Shown: one piece after another, positions 1 through 7,232 of the stretch | How positions within the stretch are numbered: position 1 is the first letter of the stretch | How the letters are laid out: each line of letters opens with the position of its first letter | From: Streptomyces echinatus | Lineage (GTDB): Bacteria; Actinomycetota; Actinomycetes; Streptomycetales; Streptomycetaceae | Direction: 5' to 3' | DNA length: 64,000 nt | Assembly: GCF_014203595.1 (NCBI RefSeq) | Contig: NZ_JACHJK010000001.1 | Span: 188,582-252,581 of the forward strand | Program-made: the position numbers and the translations under genes | Notes under the pieces: model-generated | What the model saw: the letters and a program-made list of their open reading frames with translations, nothing else | What the model was told of the DNA's origin: nothing | Databases searched by the model: none

Positions 1-930
1 CTCAAGGGCGAGAACGGCGACGGCTGGTACGACCAGGTCTTCGAGGACTTCGAGAAGCAGACCGGCATCAAGGTCGAGTACGTCGAGGGCGGCTCCGGCG
101 AGATGGTGCAGCGCGCCGTCCGCGAGAAGAGCAACCCGCAGGCCGACGTGCTCGTCACCCTGCCGCCCTTCATCCAGCAGGCCGGCAGCAAGGGCCTGCT
201 GCAGAAGTACGCGCCCAAGGGGTCCGACCAGGTCAGCGGGGCCGACAAGGCCGCCGACGGCACCTGGACCTCCGTCGTCAACAACTACTTCGGCTTCGTC
301 TACAACAAGAAGGAGCTGAAGCAGGCGCCCCGGACGTGGGACGAACTGCTCGACGGCACGTACAAGAACAAGCTGCAGTACTCCACCCCGGGTGTGGCCG
401 GCGACGGCACCGCGGTGCTCATCAAGGCGATCCACGACTTCGGCGGCAAGGACCAGGCGCTCGCCTACCTGAAGAAGCTCCAGGCCAACAACGTCGGCCC
501 GTCCGCCTCCACCGGCAAGCTCGCCCCCAAGGTCGACAAGGGCGAACTGCTCGTCGCCAACGGTGATGTGCAGATGAACTACGCCCAGACCAAGACCATG
601 CCCAACCTCGGCATCTGGTTCCCGGCCGGCACCGCAGGCAAGCCCACCACCTTCGCCCTGCCGTACGCGGCCGGCCTGGTCACCAAGGCGCCGCACAGCG
701 AGAACGGCAGGAAGCTGCTCGACTTCATGCTCGCGCAGCGGCAGCAGCGGGAGGTCAGCGAGATCGGCGGCGGGTTCAGCGCCCGCCAGGACGTCAAGGC
801 CACCGACGCCAACGCCATCGCGCTGACCCGGCTGATGGACGGCGTCGAGGTCTTCGAGCCGGACTGGGACGACATCGACAAGAACCTCGCCTCGTACGTC
901 GAGGACTGGAAGTCCGCGACCGGCAGCTGA
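1..930 (+). CDS. ABC transporter substrate-binding protein, 5'-truncated (2-aminoethylphosphonate/iron-type family)
   Basis: The reading frame is open from the first base, so the N-terminus (signal peptide, lipobox) lies outside the window and 309 residues remain. The text has the look of family 1 extracellular binding proteins that capture Fe3+, thiamine or 2-aminoethylphosphonate: an early VEYVEGGSGEMVQR stretch, NNYFGFVYNKKELK, then PRTWDELLDGTYKNKLQYS and a late hinge region ending in DWKSATGS. The protein would act outside the membrane and hand its ligand to a permease that must be encoded upstream. The two downstream genes, a secreted phosphodiesterase/phosphatase and a HAD phosphatase, make a phosphonate or organophosphate ligand plausible. 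That ligand assignment is inference from context. Confidence 0.8.
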   Translation, partial: LKGENGDGWYDQVFEDFEKQTGIKVEYVEGGSGEMVQRAVREKSNPQADVLVTLPPFIQQAGSKGLLQKYAPKGSDQVSGADKAADGTWTSVVNNYFGFVYNKKELKQAPRTWDELLDGTYKNKLQYSTPGVAGDGTAVLIKAIHDFGGKDQALAYLKKLQANNVGPSASTGKLAPKVDKGELLVANGDVQMNYAQTKTMPNLGIWFPAGTAGKPTTFALPYAAGLVTKAPHSENGRKLLDFMLAQRQQREVSEIGGGFSARQDVKATDANAIALTRLMDGVEVFEPDWDDIDKNLASYVEDWKSATGS

Positions 931-994
931 GCCCTCCGGGGGTTCGGCCGCCCCACTGGTCCCGCCGTCCGAATCCGACCCGCCGTCGTGGCCG

Positions 995-1024
995 GTCGCG
1001 CAGTTCCCCGCGCCCCTGGGGCGC
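995..1024. repeat. Dispersed Streptomyces intergenic repeat (GCGCAGTTCCCCGCGCCCCT type), copy A
   Basis: This intergenic stretch holds the GTCGCGCAGTTCCCCGCGCC block followed by a CCCTGGGGCGC arm. An inverted copy lies at 32142-32174. From memory, this short palindromic block is very common between genes in Streptomyces, where it often sits downstream of genes and may act as a transcription end or mRNA stabiliser. It lies between the binding-protein stop and the next gene. Confidence 0.6.
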
Positions 1025-1108
1025 TGGTGCCGTACCGCCCCTGGTTCTGCCGGGGGCGGTGTCATGCCCGCGCGTGCACGTTCATCCCTTCATCTACGGA
1101 GGTCCTCC

Positions 1109-2602
1109 GTGTCGTCCCGCATGTCCCGTCGTACCTTCCTCGTCTCCGCCGCCGCCGTGGCGGCGGCCGCCGGACCGGTCACCGGTGCCGCCCGTGCGGC
1201 CGCCCGCACCCCCAAGGTGCTGGTCATCGGCCTGGACGGCGCCCTGCTCAGCCGCATCAAGGACGCCGACGCGCCGAACCTGGACGCCCTGACGGCCGCC
1301 GGCCTCACCGCACCCAGCAGCATCTACGCCAACCCGCTCGCCCCCACCCTGTCCGGCCCCGGCTGGTCGACGATCATCACCGGTGTCTGGCCCGACAAGC
1401 ACAACGTCAAGGACAACAACTTCACCGGCGCCCGGTTCACGCAGTACCCGGACTTCCTCACCCGGGCCGAGACGGCCCGGCCCGCCCTGTCCACCTACGC
1501 CGTCGCCTCCTGGAACCCGATCACCGACACGGTCTTCTCGGCGAAGGTCGACACCCGCGTCTCCACGCCGGGCGCCGAGTACGACACCGGCACCACCTCT
1601 CGCGCGGTCGCGCGGCTGCGGGACGGCGACCCGGACGCGGTCTTCGTCCACCTCGACAACATCGACCACGCCGGCCACAGCTACGGCGCCGCCTCCCCGC
1701 AGTACCTGGACGCCATCCACGGCGCCGACGCCCAGGTCGGCCAGATCGTGGCCGCCGTGAAGGCCCGGCCCACCTATTCCGCCGAGGACTGGCTGATCAT
1801 GGTCACCGCCGACCACGGCCACACCGACACCGGCGGCCACGGCGGCTCCACCCTCCAGGAACGGCAGACCTTCCTCATCGCCACCGGCCCGACGCTCGCG
1901 CCCGGATCGGTGCGGTACGACGTGAAGATGCCGGACGTCGCCGCCTCCGCCCTCGCCCACCTCGGCATCGCGATCGACCCCGCCTGGGACCTGGACGGCC
2001 GCCCGGTCCAGCAACCCGCCCCCGACGACTTCGACACCCTGCGCGGCGTGCTGCGGTCCCGCGCCGACGAGACCGGCATCCCGGCGGGCGTCCTCGGCTT
2101 CACCCACACCCCGCCCGCCGGCTGGTCCGTCGACAACTCCGCGATGGGCGGCGCCGGGGTCACCGAGTGGCGCGGCTGGACCTTCACCACGGACGAGTTC
2201 TGGACCCAGGCCCAGCGCGACCAGAACCGTGAGTGCAACGTCCGGGCCCGGAACGTCTTCGCGGTCGCCGACGGCGACGAGTGGTACGACAAGGCGCTCA
2301 CCGGCAGCTTCGACTCCACCCTGGTCAGCCCGGCCTATCCGGTCACCGGCGCGGGCACGGCCGTGCTGACGTACACCACCCACTACCGGCAGGAGGCCCC
2401 GCAGAAGGGCGAGGTCCTCGTCTCCTACGACGACGGCACCCCGGTGACCGTGCGCACGTACACCGCCGACGTGCCCTCGCGCACCGAGACCGTCACCCTC
2501 CAGGTGCCCGCGGGGGCGACCAGCGCCCGGGTCCGCTTCCGGTACACCGGCGGCAACAACTGGTTCTGGGTGATCGACGGGGTCAGGATCGGCGGGTCCT
2601 GA
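1109..2602 (+). CDS. Tat-exported alkaline phosphatase/phosphodiesterase superfamily protein
   Basis: The GTG start at 1109 is chosen because GGAGG lies at 1098-1102, six bases upstream. The product is 497 aa and begins with a twin-arginine signal (SRRTFLVSAA, then an Ala-rich stretch), so it is exported folded. The catalytic domain follows the nucleotide pyrophosphatase/phosphodiesterase pattern: metal-binding Asp in VIGLDGALL, nucleophile region PTLSGPGWSTIITG with WPDKHNV, then HLDNIDHAGHSYG and TADHGH for the second metal set. A C-terminal beta-rich extension of about 120 residues (after residue 375) has no assignment and may bind substrate or wall. The gene sits between a binding protein and a HAD hydrolase, suggesting it releases phosphate or a transportable product outside the cell. 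The exact substrate cannot be read from sequence. Confidence 0.82.
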   Translation: MSSRMSRRTFLVSAAAVAAAAGPVTGAARAAARTPKVLVIGLDGALLSRIKDADAPNLDALTAAGLTAPSSIYANPLAPTLSGPGWSTIITGVWPDKHNVKDNNFTGARFTQYPDFLTRAETARPALSTYAVASWNPITDTVFSAKVDTRVSTPGAEYDTGTTSRAVARLRDGDPDAVFVHLDNIDHAGHSYGAASPQYLDAIHGADAQVGQIVAAVKARPTYSAEDWLIMVTADHGHTDTGGHGGSTLQERQTFLIATGPTLAPGSVRYDVKMPDVAASALAHLGIAIDPAWDLDGRPVQQPAPDDFDTLRGVLRSRADETGIPAGVLGFTHTPPAGWSVDNSAMGGAGVTEWRGWTFTTDEFWTQAQRDQNRECNVRARNVFAVADGDEWYDKALTGSFDSTLVSPAYPVTGAGTAVLTYTTHYRQEAPQKGEVLVSYDDGTPVTVRTYTADVPSRTETVTLQVPAGATSARVRFRYTGGNNWFWVIDGVRIGGS

Positions 2603-2679
2603 CTAGGCTGGGGGCGTCGGTACGCCGTGGTTCCGGCGCCCCCAGCTTCTCGCCCGTACATCCGCAGGAGACGCACAAC

Positions 2680-3462
2680 ATGGCAGACCGCAAGCCCGTC
2701 GAGTCGTGGCTCACCGACATGGACGGCGTACTGATCCACGAGGGCGTGCCGATCCCCGGCGCCGAAGCCTTCCTGAAGAAGCTGCGTGAGTCAGGCCGGC
2801 CCTTCCTGGTGCTCACCAACAACTCCATCTACACCGCCCGGGACCTGCACGCCCGGCTGCGGCGCATGGGCCTGGACGTGCCGGTGGACAACATCTGGAC
2901 CTCGGCCCTGGCCACCGCCCAGTTCCTGAACGACCAGCGGCCCGGCGGCAGCGCCTATGTCATCGGTGAGGCCGGCCTGACCACCGCGCTGCACGACATC
3001 GGCTACATCCTCACCGACCACGACCCCGACTTCGTGATCCTCGGTGAGACCCGCACCTACTCCTTCGAGGCCCTGACCAAGGCCGTCCGGCTGATCAACG
3101 CCGGCGCCCGGTTCATCGCCACCAACCCCGACAACGTCGGCCCCTCCACCGAGGGTGACCTGCCCGCCACCGGTTCGGTGGCCGCCCTGATCACCGCCGC
3201 CACCGGCAAGAAGCCGTACTTCGTCGGCAAGCCCAACCCGCTGATGATGCGGGCCGGGCTGAACGCGATCGGCGCCCACTCCGAGACCTCGGCGATGATC
3301 GGGGACCGCATGGACACCGACGTGCTCGCGGGCCTGGAGGCCGGGATGCGCACGTTCCTGGTGCTCAGCGGTGTCACCCAGCCCGAGGACGTCGACCGCT
3401 ACCCGTTCCGGCCCTCGCAGGTCGCCGACTCCATCGCCGACCTGGTCGACCTGGTGATCTGA
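2680..3462 (+). CDS. HAD-IIA (NagD-like) family hydrolase
   Basis: The ATG at 2680 is preceded by AGGAG at 2666-2670. The 260-aa product shows the complete HAD phosphatase set: motif I DMDGVL near residue 10, motif II TNN after the FLVL strand, motif III lysine in VGKPNP, and motif IV IGDRMDTD. The spacing and cap type are those of subclass IIA (NagD, 4-nitrophenylphosphatase). It is cytoplasmic and would hydrolyse a small phosphorylated metabolite. It lies 77 bases after the exported phosphatase gene on the same strand and may complete the same phosphorus salvage route. The family also includes general housekeeping phosphatases, so the pathway role is inferred. Confidence 0.88.
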   Translation: MADRKPVESWLTDMDGVLIHEGVPIPGAEAFLKKLRESGRPFLVLTNNSIYTARDLHARLRRMGLDVPVDNIWTSALATAQFLNDQRPGGSAYVIGEAGLTTALHDIGYILTDHDPDFVILGETRTYSFEALTKAVRLINAGARFIATNPDNVGPSTEGDLPATGSVAALITAATGKKPYFVGKPNPLMMRAGLNAIGAHSETSAMIGDRMDTDVLAGLEAGMRTFLVLSGVTQPEDVDRYPFRPSQVADSIADLVDLVI

Positions 3463-3510
3463 GCGCGGGCACCGCCCGGCCGAAACCCGGCATCACCCGT
3501 TCGGAGCAGC

Positions 3511-3541
3511 GGGGCGCCTCCCGAGGATGCGGGAGCGCCCC
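3511..3541 (+). terminator. Stem-loop after the HAD gene
   Basis: GGGGCGCCTCCCG (3511-3523) pairs with CGGGAGCGCCCC (3530-3541) through a 12-bp stem with one bulged C and a six-base loop. There is no T-tract, as is usual for Streptomyces terminators. It ends 35 bases before the next gene. Confidence 0.6.
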
Positions 3542-3552
3542 GCCCGGGGGAG

Positions 3553-3570
3553 CCTCCAGATATCTGGAGG
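3553..3570 (+). promoter_or_regulatory. 18-bp perfect palindrome containing the ribosome-binding site
   Basis: CCTCCAGATATCTGGAGG is a perfect dyad. Its right half ends in the GGAGG that serves the ATG at 3577. In mRNA the left half could pair with and hide this ribosome-binding site; in DNA it could be an operator. It is the only evident Shine-Dalgarno sequence for the gene. Confidence 0.6.
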
Positions 3571-3576
3571 TTAACG

Positions 3577-4152
3577 ATGGGCTCACTACGCCTCACTCTC
3601 TGTACGGGGATCCTCGCCGCCACCGCGGTCGCCACGGTCGCTCCCGCGGCCCGCGCGGCGGACGGCGGCTCGGTCACCGTGACCCCCGCCTCCCCGGCTC
3701 CGGGCACCGACGTCGCGCTGCGGGTCGGCGGCTGCGCCGGGGCTCAGGGCACCGCCGCCTCGTCCGCGTTCGTGTCCGACGCCCGGCTGACCGGCGCCGA
3801 GGGCATCCTGAACCGCGCCCAGGGCGTCCTGACCGGCGAGACCCGCGTCCGTACCGACCTGGAGCCCGGCGCCTACGCCGTGAAGGTCACCTGTTCCGAC
3901 CGGGTGATCACCGGCAACCTCACGGTCGGCGGGACGGGCGGCGCCCAGCCCGCGGAGCCCATCGTCCCCACCTCCGGCGCCTCCCCGGTCGCGCCGGTCC
4001 AGGCGGGCGGCGGCGGCACCGCGCACTTCGCCACGGTGGCCACCAGCGGCTCCGGCCCCGACACCGGGCAGGCGGTGACCGGGCTGGCGCTCGCCGGGAT
4101 CGCCGCGGCCGCCGTCGGGCTGCGCGCCCGCCGGAGCCGCGGTACCGGCTGA
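3577..4152 (+). CDS. Secreted, membrane-anchored protein paired with a sortase
   Basis: This is a 191-aa protein. Residues 1-27 form a signal peptide (ILAATAVATVAPAARA, then AADGG). A beta-rich domain follows with two cysteines (VGGCAGAQG and VTCSDR) that may form a disulfide, then a Pro/Gly/Ala linker. A hydrophobic C-terminal segment (AVTGLALAGIAAAAVGL) is followed by an Arg-rich tail (RARRSRG). That C-terminal layout is what sortase substrates and wall-tethered proteins have, although I see no standard LPXTG; the closest stretch is SGPDTGQ before the helix. A sortase gene follows six bases after the stop, so the pair is probably cotranscribed and functionally linked. The function of the exposed domain is unknown. 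Confidence 0.75.
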   Translation: MGSLRLTLCTGILAATAVATVAPAARAADGGSVTVTPASPAPGTDVALRVGGCAGAQGTAASSAFVSDARLTGAEGILNRAQGVLTGETRVRTDLEPGAYAVKVTCSDRVITGNLTVGGTGGAQPAEPIVPTSGASPVAPVQAGGGGTAHFATVATSGSGPDTGQAVTGLALAGIAAAAVGLRARRSRGTG

Positions 4153-4158
4153 GCGCTC

Positions 4159-4824
4159 ATGTCCGACGACGACCAGGGGCGCACCACCGGCACCGGGCGC
4201 CTCGTCACCGGCCTGGCCTGGACGCTGCTGCTGTTCGCGCTGTGGCTGTGGGGACGCGGGGTGACCGACGTCGAGGGGAGCACGGCCGGCCCCGCCACGG
4301 GTGACGTCTTCGCCGCCGGCCTGCCCGCCGGCCTGCCGCGGGCGGCCCGCCCCCTGGGCGACGCGGTGCCCCAGCGCGTCGACATCCCGGTCCTGGGCGT
4401 CCAGGCCCCGGTGGTGACCCGCGGTCTGGACGCCCAGGGCGCGGTCGACCCGCCGCCCTACGACCAGCCCGGGGTGGTCGGCTGGTACGGCGGCGGTCCC
4501 AAGCCGGGCGCCGCCGGGGCGGCCGTACTGGTGGGGCATGTCGACACCGAGACCCGGCCGGCCGTGTTCTACCAGCTCAGCACCCTCAAGCCGGGCCAGA
4601 CGGTGAAGGTCTTCCGCGCGGACGGACGGGTCGCGGAGTTCACCGTCGACGACGTCCGCGTCCTGCCCCGGGAGGGTTTCGACGCCCGGCAGGCGTACGG
4701 CCCCCGGAAGGCCGGCCGGGCCGAACTCCGCCTGATCACCTGCGGCGGCACCTTCGACCGCGCCACCCGCAGCTACACGGCGAACGTGGTCGTCTCGTCG
4801 TACCTCACCGGGACGGCCGGCTGA
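4159..4824 (+). CDS. Class F-type sortase
   Basis: This 221-aa membrane-anchored transpeptidase has one N-terminal membrane segment (about residues 14-34: LVTGLAWTLLLFALWLWG), then a linker and the sortase barrel. The catalytic triad is visible: His127 in VGHVD, Cys195 in LITCGG and Arg204 in RATRSY. The sequence IPVLGVQAPVVTRGLDAQGAV is typical of the actinobacterial class F group. It starts six bases after the stop of the secreted-protein gene, with no separate strong ribosome-binding site, so translational coupling is likely. It probably cleaves or anchors that neighbour. The substrate signal is not proven. Confidence 0.88.
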   Translation: MSDDDQGRTTGTGRLVTGLAWTLLLFALWLWGRGVTDVEGSTAGPATGDVFAAGLPAGLPRAARPLGDAVPQRVDIPVLGVQAPVVTRGLDAQGAVDPPPYDQPGVVGWYGGGPKPGAAGAAVLVGHVDTETRPAVFYQLSTLKPGQTVKVFRADGRVAEFTVDDVRVLPREGFDARQAYGPRKAGRAELRLITCGGTFDRATRSYTANVVVSSYLTGTAG

Positions 4825-4836
4825 CCGTCGGGCGGT

Positions 4837-5547
4837 TCAGTGGTGGGACACGGCCATCCGGGACAGGCGGGTGCGCACGTTGCCGAAGTGGTCCCGTATG
4901 GCCCGCTCCGCCCGCGGGGAGTCGCCGGACCGGACGGCGTCCAGGATCTCCCGGTGCTGGCGGCAGGTGACCCGCGGGTCCTGCGGCACGTCCACCAGGT
5001 CCTGCTGGACCCGGTGGAAGGCGTCCCAGAACGCCTCCAGCACCTCGCCGAGCAGCACGTTGTCCAGTCCCCGGTAGAGGGTGGCGTGAAAGGCGCGGTC
5101 GGTCTCGGCGAGCCCGGTCCCCTCGGCGGCCTCCCGCTCCATGCGCTGGACGAGTGCCTCCAGCTCCACGAGGTCCGCCTCCGGCAGCCGCCCGGCGAGC
5201 CGTGACACCAGCCCGGTCTCGACGGCCTCGCGCAGCTCCAGCAGCTGGAGCAGCGAGTCCTCGCCGCGGTAGTGGCCGGCGACGGTCCGGAAGGCCAGGC
5301 CCTCGATCATCGGCGCGAACGACATCGGGCCGACGTACGTCCCGAAGCCGTGCCGGATCTCGACGATCCCCATCGCCTGGAGCGCCTTCAGGGCCTCGCG
5401 CACCGAGTTCCGGCTCGCTCCGAGCAGCCTCATCAGCTCGGGCTCGGTGGGCAGCGGGGCGCCCGAGGGCAGCCGCTGGTCCACGATCAGCTTCTTGATC
5501 CGCTCCTGAAGGTCCCGGGCTGCCATGGCCAGAGGGTATCCGGCCAT
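4837..5547 (-). CDS. GntR family regulator, FadR/FCD subfamily
   Basis: This 236-aa DNA-binding protein has an N-terminal winged helix (RLPSGAPLPTEPELMRLLGASRNSVREALKAL, about residues 24-55, and GFGTYVG in the wing). The C-terminal all-helical FCD domain has the metal-ligand pattern Asp-x3-His in ETDRAFH, His in CRQHREIL and His in IRDHFGN. FCD regulators bind small organic acids and act as repressors. The gene is convergent with the sortase gene, 12 bases apart. Its target could be the phosphorus module or something outside the window. The start could instead be the internal ATG at 5526; neither has a clear ribosome-binding site. Confidence 0.88.
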   Translation of the reverse strand: MAGYPLAMAARDLQERIKKLIVDQRLPSGAPLPTEPELMRLLGASRNSVREALKALQAMGIVEIRHGFGTYVGPMSFAPMIEGLAFRTVAGHYRGEDSLLQLLELREAVETGLVSRLAGRLPEADLVELEALVQRMEREAAEGTGLAETDRAFHATLYRGLDNVLLGEVLEAFWDAFHRVQQDLVDVPQDPRVTCRQHREILDAVRSGDSPRAERAIRDHFGNVRTRLSRMAVSHH

Positions 5548-5564
5548 TCGGGGAGAGGGCAGAC

Positions 5565-5593
5565 GAAAAGCCCCCCGCTTCCGCGAGGGGCTT
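5565..5593 (-). terminator. Rho-independent terminator of tRNA-Lys copy 1
   Basis: Read on the minus strand, AAGCCCC and GGGGCTT arms with GC-rich inner pairing close a stem, followed by TTTTCG. It begins about ten bases after the 3' end of the tRNA. Confidence 0.8.
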
Positions 5594-5602
5594 CTCCGTC
5601 GG

Positions 5603-5676
5603 TGCGCCGCCAGGGACTCGAACCCCGGACCCGCTGATTAAGAGTCAGCTGCTCTAACCAACTGAGCTAGCGGCGC
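5603..5676 (-). tRNA. tRNA-Lys(CUU), copy 1
   Basis: The minus strand reads GCGCCGCTAGCTCAGTTGG at the 5' end. The anticodon stem GCTGA encloses the loop CTCTTAA, giving anticodon CUU. The T arm contains GGTTCGAGTCC and the acceptor strand closes with GCGGCGC. CCA is not encoded. The same 74-nt sequence occurs at 11384-11457 (minus) and 21358-21431 (plus). A TAGAGT -10-like element lies just upstream, near 5693-5698 on the minus strand. Confidence 0.95.
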
Positions 5677-5861
5677 CTGCTGACAGAGAAAACTCTACCT
5701 GACCTTCCGGGGTGCTTCCGACCACCCCCAGATGACCCGTCCGTCGCCCGGGGGCCGTGTACATCGTTCGGACCGTCAAAATGCGCGTTCCGAAAGCGGT
5801 TGGGAAACTGATCAACGTGCACACTCGCGGACAATTCACCCCCGAATGTGAGGCAGATCGC

Positions 5862-7139
5862 ATGACCACTCCGGTGTTCGAGGAAGTCGACCCCGCGAGC
5901 GATTGCGACTGTCCCGGTTGTGTCCACGGCCGGCGGCGGGCTCCCCGCCCGCTGCCCGGCCGTGGTCATCCCGCGGCCCGCGGGGTGGTGGTCGTGGCCG
6001 CCGCCTCCGCCGCCCTCGGCACGGTATCCCCGGCCGCCGCCCTCACCCCCGGCCACTCCCCGCACCGCCAGGCCGTGCCCGGCGACGGCGAGACCGACAC
6101 CCCGCAGGGCAAGAAGGCCCCGCTGCACGGCCCGGCGGGGAAGCCGATCGAGACCCCCGCCGTCCCCATCCCCGCCACCACCCGGACCGACATCATCAAC
6201 CGGGCCAAGGTGTGGGTGGCCGCCAAGGTGCCGTACAGCATGACCGCCTTCTGGTCCGACGGCTACCGCCAGGACTGCTCCGGCTACGTCTCCATGGCGT
6301 GGGGCCTGCCGAACAACGAATGGACGGGCAGTCTCGACCAGTTCGGAGTGAAGATCACCAAGGAGGAATTGCAGCCCGGCGACATCCTGCTCTACCACAA
6401 TCCGGACAACCCCGAGAAGGGCTCGCACGTCGTGATCTTCGGCGGCTGGACGGACCACACCCACGACTACTACACGGTCTACGAGCAGACACCCCCGCGG
6501 ACCCGCCGCCAGACCACCCCGTATCCCTACTGGAGCAACACCAGCAAATACGTCCCCTACCGCTACAAGGGCCTGCCCCAGAGCGCGGCCGGCGCCCAGG
6601 CGGCGGCCGGCGCGAAGGCGGCGACGCCCTTCCCGGGCGCGGCCTACTTCGGGCCCGGCGCCGACAACAAGTACGTCACCCGGCTCGGCGAGATGCTCGT
6701 CGCCCGGGGCGGGGGCGCGTACTACGCCAAGGGCCCGGGGCCGGTCTGGGGCGAGCCGGACCGGCGCGCCACCCAGGCGTTCCAGCGGGCCCAGGGCTGG
6801 AAGGGGTCCGACGCCGACGGGCTGCCGGGCCGGCACACCTGGGATCTGCTGGTCACGGGCAAGGGCAAGGACATCGGTCCCCGGCCCGCGCCGCACGCGG
6901 TGCCCGGCTATCCCGGCCGGCAGTACTTCCGGCCGGGCGCGAAGAACGACCACGTCACCCGGCTCGGCGCCCAGCTGGTGAAGAAGGGGTTCGGCCGGTT
7001 CTACACCCTCGGCCCGGGCCCGCACTGGGGCGAGGCGGACCGGCGGGCCGTCGAGGCGTTCCAGCGCACCCAGGGCTGGCGGGGCGGCGCGGCGGACGGC
7101 TACCCGGGTCCGGAAACCTGGCGCCGGCTGTTCGCCTGA
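5862..7139 (+). CDS. Secreted NlpC/P60-type hydrolase with two peptidoglycan-binding repeats
   Basis: The ATG at 5862 has GAGG eight bases upstream; longer in-frame starts lack one. The 425-aa product opens with a Cys-rich cytoplasmic tag (DCDCPGCVHG, residues 14-23) before a hydrophobic segment (about 41-60) ending in Ala-rich signal-like sequence. The catalytic region has RQDCSGYVSMAWGL (Cys nucleophile) and GSHVVIFGGW (His), as in NlpC/P60-like cysteine peptidases. It is followed by two similar repeats of about 75 residues (AAYFGPGADNKYVTRLGEML and the QYFRPGAKNDHVTRLGAQL form), each with a W/F-rich QAFQRAQGW segment, which look like peptidoglycan-binding modules. It probably cuts or remodels wall peptide. 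The Cys-rich leader before the export signal is unusual. Confidence 0.82.
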   Translation: MTTPVFEEVDPASDCDCPGCVHGRRRAPRPLPGRGHPAARGVVVVAAASAALGTVSPAAALTPGHSPHRQAVPGDGETDTPQGKKAPLHGPAGKPIETPAVPIPATTRTDIINRAKVWVAAKVPYSMTAFWSDGYRQDCSGYVSMAWGLPNNEWTGSLDQFGVKITKEELQPGDILLYHNPDNPEKGSHVVIFGGWTDHTHDYYTVYEQTPPRTRRQTTPYPYWSNTSKYVPYRYKGLPQSAAGAQAAAGAKAATPFPGAAYFGPGADNKYVTRLGEMLVARGGGAYYAKGPGPVWGEPDRRATQAFQRAQGWKGSDADGLPGRHTWDLLVTGKGKDIGPRPAPHAVPGYPGRQYFRPGAKNDHVTRLGAQLVKKGFGRFYTLGPGPHWGEADRRAVEAFQRTQGWRGGAADGYPGPETWRRLFA

Positions 7140-7143
7140 GCCC

Positions 7144-7173
7144 GGGCCGGGGCCGGCCGTCCGGCCCCGGCCC
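7144..7173 (+). terminator. 13-bp stem-loop after the NlpC/P60 gene
   Basis: GGGCCGGGGCCGG (7144-7156) is followed by a CCGT loop and the perfect complement CCGGCCCCGGCCC (7161-7173). It starts five bases after the stop codon. Confidence 0.75.
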
Positions 7174-7232
7174 GTTCCCGCACATCCCCCACCCCCGTTC
7201 ATGACGCGTCTGGCGCGGAGGCTGGAGCACGC

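Noticed and set aside
1094..2383. Long minus-strand frames opposite the alkaline phosphatase gene
   Set aside because: They are antisense shadows with Gly/Arg/Val-rich low-complexity translation. The plus strand has a Tat signal, catalytic motifs and a ribosome-binding site.
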